Positions 1 through 8,933 of a stretch of DNA of 51,603 nucleotides are shown here, one piece after another. Under the pieces are notes generated by a model, which was not told the origin of the DNA, did no database searches, and worked only from the letters and a program-made list of their open reading frames with translations. Source of the stretch: JBFIHF01 sp964411125. Its GTDB lineage: Bacteria; Myxococcota_A; Bradymonadia; Bradymonadales; Bradymonadaceae. Position 1 is the stretch's first letter; each line of letters opens with the position of its first letter. Location of the stretch: positions 1-51,603 of the forward strand of contig CAYPJU010000043.1 of the NCBI GenBank assembly GCA_964411125.1. Reading direction: 5' to 3'. A program made the translations under genes and the position numbers.

Positions 1-5
1 GGAAG

Positions 6-422
6 ATGGTCATTCGCTGTCCCGAGTGCGAACAGAAGAACAGGATCCCAGCGGCCCGCGCGGACCAGGCGGCGAAGTGCGGCAAATGCGGCGCGGAGGT
101 TCGCGCGACCGGTCGTCCCGTGCCCGTCACCGACGAAGCGCTGGACGACTTGATCGCGAACTCGCCGCTGCCGGTCGTGGTCGACTTCTGGGCGGCGTGG
201 TGTGGGCCATGTCGAATGGCCGCCCCGGAGCTCGAGAAGCTCGCCGCGGCCCGAGACGACATCATCGTGGCGAAGCTCGACACCGAGAAGTATCCGCACA
301 TCGCGATGCGGGAGGAGGTCCGCGGGATCCCGATGTTCGCGTTGTTCCGCGACGGAGAGCGCGCGGCGACGACTACCGGTTTTCAGAAGGCGGACCAACT
401 GTCGAGCTCGCTCGGTCTCTGA
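6..422 (+). CDS. trxC: Thioredoxin 2 (zinc-ribbon thioredoxin)
   Basis: This 138-residue protein is a cytoplasmic disulfide reductase. An N-terminal zinc ribbon (Cys5/Cys8 and Cys25/Cys28) precedes a thioredoxin fold. The active site is WCGPC at 65-69, and the cis-proline is Pro109 in the RGIP motif. The zinc ribbon separates TrxC from ordinary TrxA, and the length matches E. coli TrxC closely. The ATG lies only 5 bases from the window edge, directly after GGAAG. A longer N terminus cannot be excluded, but the CPEC motif at residue 5 fits the family's usual start. It converges on the M48 protease gene, with 7 bp between the stops. Confidence 0.93.
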   Translation: MVIRCPECEQKNRIPAARADQAAKCGKCGAEVRATGRPVPVTDEALDDLIANSPLPVVVDFWAAWCGPCRMAAPELEKLAAARDDIIVAKLDTEKYPHIAMREEVRGIPMFALFRDGERAATTTGFQKADQLSSSLGL

Positions 423-429
423 ACGACGG

Positions 430-1398
430 TCAGAGTCCTGCGGTCGACTTTCGATAGCGGTCCGCGTGAAGCGAACGCTCCCGAACTGCGACGGGAAGCT
501 GCGCGACGACGTCCCTCGAAGTCGCGGCTCGCTCGGCCGGGTTCGGATGGGTCGACAGGATGGCGGGTGGCTGCGGTTGCTCGGCGAGTCGCGCGAAGAA
601 GAGCCCGTAGCCCCGGGGCGAGTGTCCCGCGTCGACGACGTACCGTAGCCCTAGCTGATCCGCCTCGCGTTCGTGATCTCGGCTGTGTTTGAGCAGATAC
701 CCGTTGGCGACGATCTCGGTGACGATGACGCCGAGCAGCGACGCCTCTTTGCCGAGGGCGATCTGCGCCAGAATGGAGGCGCCGTACGCGGCGCTCATTC
801 GGCGGGCCGCGTGGCGCTCTACGACGTGGGCGATCTCGTGCCCGAGGACGGCGACCACCTCGGCCTCACTCTCTGCCGCTTCCAGCAAGCCGGTCGTCAG
901 ATAGATGTGACCCCCGGGGATCGCGAAGGCGTTTATGGCTGCATCTTCGACGACGTGGAACTCGAAACCGAAGGCGTCGGGCGGGTCGTCGACGGCCTTC
1001 ACCAGGCCGGTGCCGAGGTCGCGGACGTAGCGGGTCACTCCATCGTCACGGCGTAGCTTCATGTCGCGGGCGATCTCCGCCGCCATCCGACGACCGAGGC
1101 GAGCCTCCTGTGCGGGCGGGAGGACGAGGTCGACGGCCGCATCCTTGAAGGCGTCCGAGGCCTCGCGGAGCGCCGCGCCCGCCTTTCGAAACGGTTCGGC
1201 CGCCTCCTCGGCGTGCTCGCGCGCCTTCTCGGCATGTTCCCTGGCTTTCGCGGCGCTCTCTTTCGCCTGCTGCGCCTCGGCCTTGATCTCCTCGAGGGTC
1301 GCGCGTGCGTCATCTACCTGTTCTTCGCCGGGCCAGATGGAATCGCAACTCGCCAGGGCGAAGATGCACGCGAGGGCGACGACGACGTTTCTGAGCAT
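430..1398 (-). CDS. M48-family metalloprotease, lipoprotein
   Basis: This is a 322-residue zinc endopeptidase. A lipoprotein signal peptide ends at LASC (Cys18), so the protein should be lipid-anchored in the periplasm. Residues 27-90 are an Ala/Glu/Lys-rich segment with coiled-coil character. The peptidase domain follows, with HEIAH at 187-191 (two His ligands and the catalytic Glu) and EREAD at 243-247 supplying the third ligand, Glu245. This matches the M48 layout of BepA/LoiP-type envelope proteases, but the long coiled coil before the domain is not typical of those. A role in envelope protein quality control is inferred from the family. Confidence 0.88.
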   Translation of the reverse strand: MLRNVVVALACIFALASCDSIWPGEEQVDDARATLEEIKAEAQQAKESAAKAREHAEKAREHAEEAAEPFRKAGAALREASDAFKDAAVDLVLPPAQEARLGRRMAAEIARDMKLRRDDGVTRYVRDLGTGLVKAVDDPPDAFGFEFHVVEDAAINAFAIPGGHIYLTTGLLEAAESEAEVVAVLGHEIAHVVERHAARRMSAAYGASILAQIALGKEASLLGVIVTEIVANGYLLKHSRDHEREADQLGLRYVVDAGHSPRGYGLFFARLAEQPQPPAILSTHPNPAERAATSRDVVAQLPVAVRERSLHADRYRKSTAGL

Positions 1399-1455
1399 TC
1401 TCGATCTCCCGGGTGGGGAGGGAAACCTAGCGTCGTTCGATGCAGCAGCAAGCGG

Positions 1456-1785
1456 TCAGGCGATGTCGAGGAGCTCGACTTCGAAGACGAGGGTCGCGTT
1501 CGGTGGAATCACTCCGCCGGCGCCACGGCTCCCGTACCCCATCTCGGGCGGAATCGTGAGCTTTCGCTTTCCGCCGACTTTCATGCCAGCAACACCTTCG
1601 TCCCAGCCACGAATGACGCGTCCCTCTCCGAGCGGAAAGGTGAACGGTTTGCCGCGGTCCACGGACGAATCGAACTTCGTCCCATCGGTCAGCCAGCCGG
1701 TGTAGTGGACGTGAACGGTGTCGCCGGATTTCGCTTCGGCTCCGTCTCCCACGGCGAGTTCTTCGATCTGCAGCTCGTCAGCCAT
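1456..1785 (-). CDS. FKBP-type peptidyl-prolyl cis-trans isomerase
   Basis: This 109-residue single-domain FKBP is close in length to human FKBP12. The binding-pocket residues line up with FKBP12 at a constant offset of +2: Tyr28, Phe38, Asp39, Phe48, Val57, Ile58, Trp61, Tyr84 and Phe101. All are present, so proline isomerase activity is expected. There is no signal peptide, so it should be cytoplasmic. It lies 57 bp downstream of the M48 gene's start on the same strand and may share its transcript. Its own upstream region is the heptamer repeat field. Confidence 0.93.
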   Translation of the reverse strand: MADELQIEELAVGDGAEAKSGDTVHVHYTGWLTDGTKFDSSVDRGKPFTFPLGEGRVIRGWDEGVAGMKVGGKRKLTIPPEMGYGSRGAGGVIPPNATLVFEVELLDIA

Positions 1786-1856
1786 CTCTTGCCTCCAATT
1801 GGCTATTTGGTTCAGACACGACCACTAGCACGGGGGCGGTAGCATTGCACGACGAG

Positions 1857-1975
1857 CCGGGGACCGGGGAGGTGGGACCGGGGAAGTGGGACCGGGGAAG
1901 GGGACCGGGACCGGGCGACCGGGCGACCGGGCGACCGTGGGACGGGGCGACCGGGGACCGGGGAGGGCACCGGGG
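1857..1975. repeat. G-rich heptamer repeats (GGGGACC type), left arm
   Basis: On the plus strand this arm is built from GGGGACC-like heptamers with variants such as GGGAAGTGGGACC and GGGCGACC. It is almost pure G/A/C with many G3-G4 runs a few bases apart, so it could form G-quadruplexes. Together with the C-rich arm downstream it makes a long, imperfect inverted structure between two divergent genes (FKBP on minus, the 1175-residue lipoprotein on plus). No open reading frame here looks real. Confidence 0.85.
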
Positions 1976-1984
1976 TCTCCAATC

Positions 1985-2274
1985 ACCCGGTCCCCGGTCC
2001 CCGGTCCCCCGGTCCCCGGTCCCCGGTCCCAATCACCGGGTCACCGGTCGCCCGGTCGCCCGGTCCCCGGTCCCAATCACCGGGTCACCGGTCACCGGTC
2101 GCCCGGTCCCCCGGTCCCCCGGTCCCCNNNNNNNNNNNNNNNNNNNNNNNNNNNNNNNNNNNNNNNNNNNNNNNNNNNNNNNNNNNNNNNNNNNNNNNNN
2201 NNNNNNNNNNNNNNNNNNNNNNNNNNNCCCGGTCCCCCGGTCCCCCGGTCCCCGGTCCCCGGTACCGGGGGGTT
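1985..2274. repeat. C-rich heptamer repeats (GGTCCCC type), right arm with gap
   Basis: This is the complementary arm. Tandem GGTCCCC heptamers are interrupted by AATCACCGGGTCACCGGT segments, with AATCACC at 1981, 2031 and 2075. The array is cut by the scaffold gap, so its true length is unknown. The polarity switch between this arm and 1857-1975 is sharp, at about 1976-1984. It ends about 55 bp before the lipoprotein start, so it occupies nearly all of the intergenic region. Confidence 0.85.
2128..2227. other. Assembly gap (100 N) inside heptamer repeats
   Basis: Exactly 100 N, the conventional placeholder for a gap of unknown size. Both flanks are GGTCCCC repeats, so the assembly most likely broke because the array is longer than it could resolve. 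Confidence 0.97.
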
Positions 2275-2329
2275 GAAATCGTCTGGGTGTTTGTCGATAG
2301 TGCGCGGTCGCAGGTTCAGCGAGGGATTC

Positions 2330-5300
2330 ATGAGAAAGTCACGTGTCTGGCAGTGGTTTTGCGTCTTGTCGGTCGCTTCGGCGGTCGGTTGTTCGTCGTG
2401 CGGTGAACCGGAGAACAACGGTAAGGGCCAAGACGTAGGTGGGGAAACCGTCGATGCCGGTCCGGACATCGAGCCGGCGATGGAGGTCGGTGTCCCCGAC
2501 GCGGACCCCACGGCGGACGAAGGAACGCCCGATCTCGGAATGCCCGATATGCCGCCGGCCGACACGGACGAGGATGGTGTGGTCGACGGCGACGACAACT
2601 GCCCGGAGATGGCGAATGCCGACCAGGCCGACCGCGACCGTGACGGGGTCGGGGACGTCTGCGATCGGCTGCCGTTCATCCACGACCCGTCCAACCCTCA
2701 GACTGTAGATACGGTCATGGAGGACGAGGACGAGATTCCCAACGACAACGCCGCGGCGGGGCTCGAGTACGGGCTTGCGCTCCCGTTCGTCGTGCAGGGT
2801 GTCGTCGGGGCGGTGGAGGACGGGAATCCAGATCTCGATTTCTACACCTTTCGGATCGACGAGCCGACGGCGGTGCTGGTCAACCTCGTGGCGAACCAGT
2901 CGGTGTGGGGTGGGGCGATCCTCATCGGGAGCCAGTGGCCGACAGCGAACGAATGGCGCGTGCACATCGCTCCACAGGTCGGGGCGTCCGAGGCGCGAGA
3001 GATGTGGCTCGCGTACCCAGGCGAGTACACCATCGCGGTTTCCGACGCTCGAAACTTCATCGAGTCGCAGGCGGACGTCGGAGGCCCGGGGTTCGACTAT
3101 CGTCTCTCGGTTTCGGCGCTTCCCCTGCCGGAGGCTCAGCCGATCACGCTCCCGGAGTCCGGCGTTACGACCGAGCACGATGGTGTCTTGAAAGTGTACG
3201 AGGCGGACGTCTCCGGCGCCGAAGGGATCCGGGCGGTCGCCCGCGGGATGGGCGGCGACCAGAACTCGTTCGTCTCTCCGATCCTGGCGTTCTACGACCC
3301 GAACGACGCGCGCACGCTCGCGATGAATTCGCTCGGTCAGGTCGCGAACAACGAGACGGAGCTCGCGGTGAAATTCTCGGGCCGCGAGAAGCTGACCGTC
3401 ATCGCGGACTGGTCGCAGGCATTCGGAGCGTCTTCCACGATGACGGTCGGGGTGGGGACGGCGAACCTCGCCGCGGAGACCGAGACGGTGCAGATGCAGG
3501 CGGACAATCGGCTGCAGGACGTGCCGTGGGTGACCTACGGCGAGACGGTGAGCGCCCAGATCGACGAGCCGCGTGGAACGGTGGGCGATCAGGACCCCTT
3601 CCTCTTTTCGGTGAAACGCGGCGAGATCGTCAGGGTGAAGGTCGCCCCGCTCGCGAACAGCGACCTCCAGCCGTTCGTCCAGTTCGGCCATCTGGTCGAG
3701 CAGGCCGGGGACAGCTTCTTCATTCCGTTGCACGAGGCGCCCGACGGAGAAGCGGGCGCGGAGACGACCGTCGAGTACCTCGTCGCCGCGTGGGAAGACG
3801 GGGAGGTCGCCGCGATGGTGATGCATGCCCCGAACTACTTCAGCTCAGACCCCGACGGTGGACCGCGCTACGGCTACCGTTTCTCGGTGGAGTCGGTCGC
3901 GGCGATGCCGAAGAGCATCGCCACGGTGCCGGGGCAGACGGACCTCGCCATCGCCGATGGGAGCTTCGGGTTGGTGGAGTTTCCGGCATCCGCGGGTGAT
4001 TTTCTCTCGGTTCGGGAGGAGAGCGCGCTCTTCACGGACATGCGGATCATCGATCCCACGACCTTCGAAGTCCTCGCCACCGGCGACAGCTCGGCGACGT
4101 TCGGTGCGCCGGCGGACGGGAGCTACTGGATGGAGATGCACGACCTGATCGGACGAGGCACCGACGTGGACCCGGCTTCGGTCTCGGTGGAGCCGCTGAC
4201 GGTGACGCCGCTCGGCGCGCTCCCGGCGAAGGCCGACGGCGTGCTCGATCCACAACCTTCACAGCTCTATTCGTTCGACGGTAGCGCCGGAGACGTGATC
4301 GACATTCGGGTCGCCACGGAGGCCTTCTTCCCGGCGATTCGCCTTCTCGACGCTGGGCTGCAGCCGGTCGGGTTCACGAGCTACGCGCGCAAGCATGTCG
4401 TCCTCGAATCGGACGGGCAGTACATCGTTCAGGTCGAGGCTTCGTCGGGCAATCCGTCGCCGGACTACGACTACACGCTCGGGGTACAAAAGATTGCGCC
4501 GACGCCGATCGCCCTCGGGGGAGCACCGGCGACGGGCACCCTGGACGACGAGCCCTTCGGGCAGTGGTACTCCGTTCCTGTCACCACTGGGGGCGTCTAT
4601 TCGGCGACGACCCTGGACGAATTCGGCGGCCGCATCGGCGTGTACGACCCGAAGTCGGGCGGGACGATTCGCTCCAGCACCAACGGAACCGTGCGGTGGG
4701 TTTCGACATACGATGGCGAGGCGTGGCTCTCGCTGTACGAGAACGACAACCTCGGGGATCCGGCATTCGAGTTCGTGTTCAGCGCTCGCCAGATCGTGGC
4801 GGTCGACATCTTCGACGGCCAGCCTGTCGAAGGCGAGCTCACCACGGCGACCGAGCAGGACGTCTACAACCTCACGGCGAACCCGGGGATGGTCGAGATC
4901 GAGGTGGAACCCGTGGGTGACTGGTCTCCGCGGATCGACCTCCTCTCGCGCGACAACTATGGCGGGATCACCGAGGCGCGGCAGGTCGGTAACATCGTTC
5001 GGTACGCCCAGAGCAGTCCCGGCGAGCAGTGGGCGGTCGCGGTTTCGCAATCCGACGCGACGGCAGTTGGACCGCTGACGTACACGATCACGTTCCGGCT
5101 CGTCGGGCCGGGCGGGGCGATTCAGGAGGTCGAACCCAACGACGCGGTCGCGCAGGCTCAGCCGGTCTCGGGGACGCCGATCGTGATTGCGGGTACGGGT
5201 ACGACCGCCGACCCGGGAGACCGCTACTCGGTTTCGCTTCGGAAATGGCAGCGGATCACGGCGCTCGCGACGGATCGGAACTCGAACGGCACCGACCGGT

Positions 5301-5857
5301 TCAACGCGGCGGTGCAGCTGCAGGATGCGAGCGGCACGTCGCTGGCCTCCAACAGTTATGGCGGCGAGGGCTTCATGCCCGCTTTCCACGGTTTCCAGGC
5401 GCCCACTTCCGGGACGTACCTCGTGTTCTACGGACCCCGTACGGGCCAGACCACCGAGGGGGACTACTATCTCTACCTGGCGACGTCGCCCGTGACCGCG
5501 GTCGCCGAGTCGGAACCGAACGAGACGACGGCTCTCGCAGCGGACGTCGGCGCGCTCGGTGCGCTGACTGCGGTCGCGGCCACCGTCGATGGTGGGGACG
5601 CGGTGGACGTCGTCGGCTTCGAAGTCACGTCGGCGGGTCGGCTCCGGGTCGGCCTCGACGGCGCTGCGGACGGCTACGTTCTCCGCCTGTTCGATGCCGG
5701 CGGTGCGCTCCTCGCCGAATCGGGCTCGACCACCGCCGATGCCGCCGCGCAGCCGCGGATCGACGTTGCGTCGATCTCGGCGGGGAGCTACTTCGCGGAG
5801 GTGAGCCTCGGTACGGCCGCGGGCGGCAGCTTCGATCTACTCTTGCTCGCGGAGTGA
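2330..5857 (+). CDS. Giant lipoprotein with TSP type-3 motif and PPC-like domains
   Basis: The start is the ATG at 2330, preceded by GAGGGA at 5-bp spacing; reading further upstream would translate the repeats. The 1175-residue product has a signal peptide with Cys21 after SAVG. An Asp/Glu/Pro-rich linker and a thrombospondin type-3 calcium motif follow (about 78-112, DxDxDGxxDxxDxC pattern). The long remainder consists of beta-rich domains. Two near the C terminus begin with ExEPN motifs (about 933 and 1060), typical of bacterial pre-peptidase C-terminal (PPC) domains. No catalytic domain is recognised. A surface or outer-membrane adhesive or structural role is inferred. Its TGA overlaps the glnE start by 4 bp (GTGA). 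Confidence 0.85.
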   Translation: MRKSRVWQWFCVLSVASAVGCSSCGEPENNGKGQDVGGETVDAGPDIEPAMEVGVPDADPTADEGTPDLGMPDMPPADTDEDGVVDGDDNCPEMANADQADRDRDGVGDVCDRLPFIHDPSNPQTVDTVMEDEDEIPNDNAAAGLEYGLALPFVVQGVVGAVEDGNPDLDFYTFRIDEPTAVLVNLVANQSVWGGAILIGSQWPTANEWRVHIAPQVGASEAREMWLAYPGEYTIAVSDARNFIESQADVGGPGFDYRLSVSALPLPEAQPITLPESGVTTEHDGVLKVYEADVSGAEGIRAVARGMGGDQNSFVSPILAFYDPNDARTLAMNSLGQVANNETELAVKFSGREKLTVIADWSQAFGASSTMTVGVGTANLAAETETVQMQADNRLQDVPWVTYGETVSAQIDEPRGTVGDQDPFLFSVKRGEIVRVKVAPLANSDLQPFVQFGHLVEQAGDSFFIPLHEAPDGEAGAETTVEYLVAAWEDGEVAAMVMHAPNYFSSDPDGGPRYGYRFSVESVAAMPKSIATVPGQTDLAIADGSFGLVEFPASAGDFLSVREESALFTDMRIIDPTTFEVLATGDSSATFGAPADGSYWMEMHDLIGRGTDVDPASVSVEPLTVTPLGALPAKADGVLDPQPSQLYSFDGSAGDVIDIRVATEAFFPAIRLLDAGLQPVGFTSYARKHVVLESDGQYIVQVEASSGNPSPDYDYTLGVQKIAPTPIALGGAPATGTLDDEPFGQWYSVPVTTGGVYSATTLDEFGGRIGVYDPKSGGTIRSSTNGTVRWVSTYDGEAWLSLYENDNLGDPAFEFVFSARQIVAVDIFDGQPVEGELTTATEQDVYNLTANPGMVEIEVEPVGDWSPRIDLLSRDNYGGITEARQVGNIVRYAQSSPGEQWAVAVSQSDATAVGPLTYTITFRLVGPGGAIQEVEPNDAVAQAQPVSGTPIVIAGTGTTADPGDRYSVSLRKWQRITALATDRNSNGTDRFNAAVQLQDASGTSLASNSYGGEGFMPAFHGFQAPTSGTYLVFYGPRTGQTTEGDYYLYLATSPVTAVAESEPNETTALAADVGALGALTAVAATVDGGDAVDVVGFEVTSAGRLRVGLDGAADGYVLRLFDAGGALLAESGSTTADAAAQPRIDVASISAGSYFAEVSLGTAAGGSFDLLLLAE

Positions 5858-8800
5858 CCCTGCAGGATCTGACCGACGTCTTGACGCGCGAAGAGATCGA
5901 CTCGGTACGCGAATCGGTCGAGGATCCGGACGAACTCGCGGCGTTCGAAGCGCTGGCGAGGCAAGGTCCGCATCCAGGCAGGCTCATCGTCCGTAACCCC
6001 GAGTGGCTCGCCTGGATCGTGTCTCATGGCCCTCAGCCCCGCAGTGAGCGGGAGATGGCACGCGACCTGTCGTCGGAGATCGACCTCGCCGAGACTGTGG
6101 ACGACCTGCATCGTGAGCTGCGGCGGTTCAAACAGCGTGAGACCCTCCGTACGTTTCTGCACGAGGTGCGGGGCGGCTCGATTCGTCAGACGGCCGGGGA
6201 GATCGCCGCGCTGGCGGGCGTGCTGCTGGACGGCGCGCTACGTCGGCTCGCCGAGCTGACCGACGCGCAGGATGTCGCGACCGAGTTTTGCGTCTTCGGG
6301 ATGGGAAAGCTCGGCGGGCGCGAGCTCAACTTCAGCAGTGACGTCGATCTCGTCTACATGTGCTCCGATCGGGCGATGGTGGACGAGGCTTTTCGCGGCC
6401 GGGCCGTCGCCCTGGCGCGTCAGCTCACGGACGCGATCGGCGGAACCACGGCAGACGGGTACGCGTTCCGAGTCGACCTCCGGCTTCGTCCCGACGGGAG
6501 CAAAGGCCCGCTGGTGCAGCCTATCTCGGCGCTGGTCGACTACTACCTGCAGTACGGCCGCACCTGGGAACGCAGCGCATGGGTGAAGGCGAGGCCGGTC
6601 GCGGGCGCGCTGCAACTGGGGGAGGACGCGTTGGAGCGGCTCGAGCCGTTCCTGTATCGGCGTTATCTCGACTTCGGGGCGCTGGAAGAGCTCCGCGCGA
6701 TGAAGGAGCAGATCGAGGCAAACGCCTCGGCGGTCGCCGTGCAGGGGACGAGCCGGGCGAACGACGAAACGCCGTCGGCCGAGGTGCAGACCTCTGCGCT
6801 GGGCAATCGGCTCAAGGCGAGGTTGCGCGGGACGCCCCGCCGCCGGGTTCGCGAGCCGGTCGTCGTCGCCGCACCCGACGAAGACGTGGCGGGAGTCCTC
6901 GGGTGGGACGTGAAGATCGGGGAGGGGGGAATCCGCGAGATCGAGTTCTTCATCCAGGCGCTGCAACTGGTGCATTGCGGCCAGCGCCCCAGGCTTCGGG
7001 TCCGGCGGACGCTCGACGCGCTCGACGTCGCGATGTGGGCCGGGCTGGTCTCCCATGACGATCACGCGGTGTTGAGCGACGCGTACGATTTCTTCCGTCG
7101 CCTCGAACATCGCATCCAGATGGAAGAGGACCGCCAGACGCATTGCGTACCGCAGACCTGGTCGCGATTCGACCGTCTCGCGTCGCGCCTCGAGGCTGAC
7201 CGCGCGGGGCTCGTCGAGGAGATCACGGGACATCGTCGGGGTGTACGGGCGATCTTCGAGCGGCTGTTTCGTGCCGAAGAGGAGCCATCGGTGACGAACG
7301 CGACGCTGCCGCCGACGAGCTCGTCCGAGCTCGATCTGGTGAGCCGAGCATCGGGCGACCAGTTGCGGGGGAGCGGGGTATTCGACGCGCTGACACGGCT
7401 CGGGTTCGAGCGTCCGCGCCAGGTCGCGGGCCAACTGGAGGTTCTTCGAGACAAGCCGTGGGGCCCGTTGCGCGACAACGCGTGGGGCAGGGACGCCGAG
7501 CTCGGGCGTCGGGTGTTGGTCGAGGCCTCCGCGTCGCCGGACGCAGACCTCGCATTCGGCCACTTCTCGCGCTTCGCGCAGGCCGTCGGCGATCGGCCGG
7601 GTTACTGGGCGATGCTGCGCGACAGCCCGCATGCGACCAGGCTCCTGCTTCAGGTGTTCGGGTCGAGTTCCTATCTGAGCGCGGCGTTGATCCGCGATCC
7701 CAACGTCTTCGAACGGCTGCTCTCCGCCGGGCGGGTGGCGATCGCGAAGTCGATCGGGGTGATCGGGGCGGAGCTCGACGAGCGGCTGTCCGGGGTGGAG
7801 GATCCGGAGCATCGCTTCGGCGTGATCCGACGATTCCACCGAGAAGAGGTGCTGCGGATCGGCCTTCACGAAACGGGGGGAGCGGCCACGATCGAGCAGA
7901 CGACGTCGCAGCTCTCGCTCCTCGCCGAGGTCGTGGTCGGCCGCGTGGCGTTGGAGGTCTACGAGCCGCTGCGTTCGCGCAAGCGTCGTCCGGGCTCGCT
8001 CCTCCCGGAGCTCGCCGAGCTGCCGTTCACGGTCGTCGCGATGGGTAAGCTCGGTGGGCGCGAACTCGGCTTCGGGAGCGACCTCGACATCGTCTTCGTC
8101 TACGAGGAAGAGCGGCAGTACCGGCTCGACCATACGTTCTTCGCCCGGCTCGCCCAGCGGCTCGTCCGAACGCTCTCGTCGGCGAGCGCGGAGGGGAAGC
8201 TCTACGAGGTCGATACGCGGCTCCGCCCGTCGGGATCGCAGGGGGCGCTCGTCGTCAGCCTCGATGCATTTCGGGATTACCACGCTTCGTCGGCATCGAC
8301 GTGGGAGCGGCAGGCCTTGCTTCGGGCGCGGACGATCCTTGGCCCGCCGAGGCTGCGGCGGGCGGTGATGGAGCTGCGCGAAGAGCTGGCGTTCGAACGG
8401 GCGCTGGGGGAGAACGCGGTCGCCGAGATCGACGAGATGCGCCAGAAGTTGCAGCAGGCGCAGTGGGCGCGAGGCACTCGCGACGTGAAATTCGGTCCCG
8501 GCGGCCTGGTCGACATCGAGTTCTTGACGCAGTCCCTGCAGTTGCGTCATCCGGGGGAGCGTGGCGAGGGCGAGCGGACGGCACTCGGGAAAGACGTCGC
8601 CCCCGGGGTTCGCTCGCAGGCGACCCTGGTCGCACTGCGGGCGTTGGCGACGGCGCTGGGGGACGAGACGTTGGAGCGGCTCGCGGCCGACTACGCTTTT
8701 CTCACGCGCGTGCAAGCGCGCCTCAGGATGGCCGGGGACGGCTCCCACAATGCGGTCCCCGAGGACGAGAGCGCGCTCGAAACCCTGGCGCGCCGGATGG

Positions 8801-8901
8801 GGCACCAGGGGGATGCGGTAGCCGGTTTTCGGGCGGAGCTCGAGGGAGTAATGCGACGAGCCGCGGAAGCGTTCGACCGGCTCGTCACCGCCGATGCCTG
8901 A
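5854..8901 (+). CDS. glnE: Bifunctional glutamine synthetase adenylyltransferase / deadenylase
   Basis: GlnE adds AMP to, and removes it from, glutamine synthetase in response to PII and glutamine, so it controls nitrogen assimilation. Two nucleotidyltransferase halves are visible. The N-terminal (adenylyl-removing) half has GMGKLGGREL...SDVDL at about 149-166 and an IREIEF motif. The C-terminal (adenylylating) half has AMGKLGGREL...SDLDIV at about 729-746 and a VDIEFL motif. I chose the GTG at 5854 because its GTGA overlaps the upstream stop and gives 1015 residues, close to the family norm. Translational coupling to a giant surface lipoprotein is an odd context for this enzyme. Confidence 0.93.
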   Translation: MTLQDLTDVLTREEIDSVRESVEDPDELAAFEALARQGPHPGRLIVRNPEWLAWIVSHGPQPRSEREMARDLSSEIDLAETVDDLHRELRRFKQRETLRTFLHEVRGGSIRQTAGEIAALAGVLLDGALRRLAELTDAQDVATEFCVFGMGKLGGRELNFSSDVDLVYMCSDRAMVDEAFRGRAVALARQLTDAIGGTTADGYAFRVDLRLRPDGSKGPLVQPISALVDYYLQYGRTWERSAWVKARPVAGALQLGEDALERLEPFLYRRYLDFGALEELRAMKEQIEANASAVAVQGTSRANDETPSAEVQTSALGNRLKARLRGTPRRRVREPVVVAAPDEDVAGVLGWDVKIGEGGIREIEFFIQALQLVHCGQRPRLRVRRTLDALDVAMWAGLVSHDDHAVLSDAYDFFRRLEHRIQMEEDRQTHCVPQTWSRFDRLASRLEADRAGLVEEITGHRRGVRAIFERLFRAEEEPSVTNATLPPTSSSELDLVSRASGDQLRGSGVFDALTRLGFERPRQVAGQLEVLRDKPWGPLRDNAWGRDAELGRRVLVEASASPDADLAFGHFSRFAQAVGDRPGYWAMLRDSPHATRLLLQVFGSSSYLSAALIRDPNVFERLLSAGRVAIAKSIGVIGAELDERLSGVEDPEHRFGVIRRFHREEVLRIGLHETGGAATIEQTTSQLSLLAEVVVGRVALEVYEPLRSRKRRPGSLLPELAELPFTVVAMGKLGGRELGFGSDLDIVFVYEEERQYRLDHTFFARLAQRLVRTLSSASAEGKLYEVDTRLRPSGSQGALVVSLDAFRDYHASSASTWERQALLRARTILGPPRLRRAVMELREELAFERALGENAVAEIDEMRQKLQQAQWARGTRDVKFGPGGLVDIEFLTQSLQLRHPGERGEGERTALGKDVAPGVRSQATLVALRALATALGDETLERLAADYAFLTRVQARLRMAGDGSHNAVPEDESALETLARRMGHQGDAVAGFRAELEGVMRRAAEAFDRLVTADA

Positions 8902-8933
8902 GCAGGGCGTCTTTGCGGCGGCGTCTCGGCGGC

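Noticed and set aside
1886..2329. An upstream extension of the giant lipoprotein
   Set aside because: It is translated heptamer repeat and N; the signal peptide starts at the ATG at 2330.
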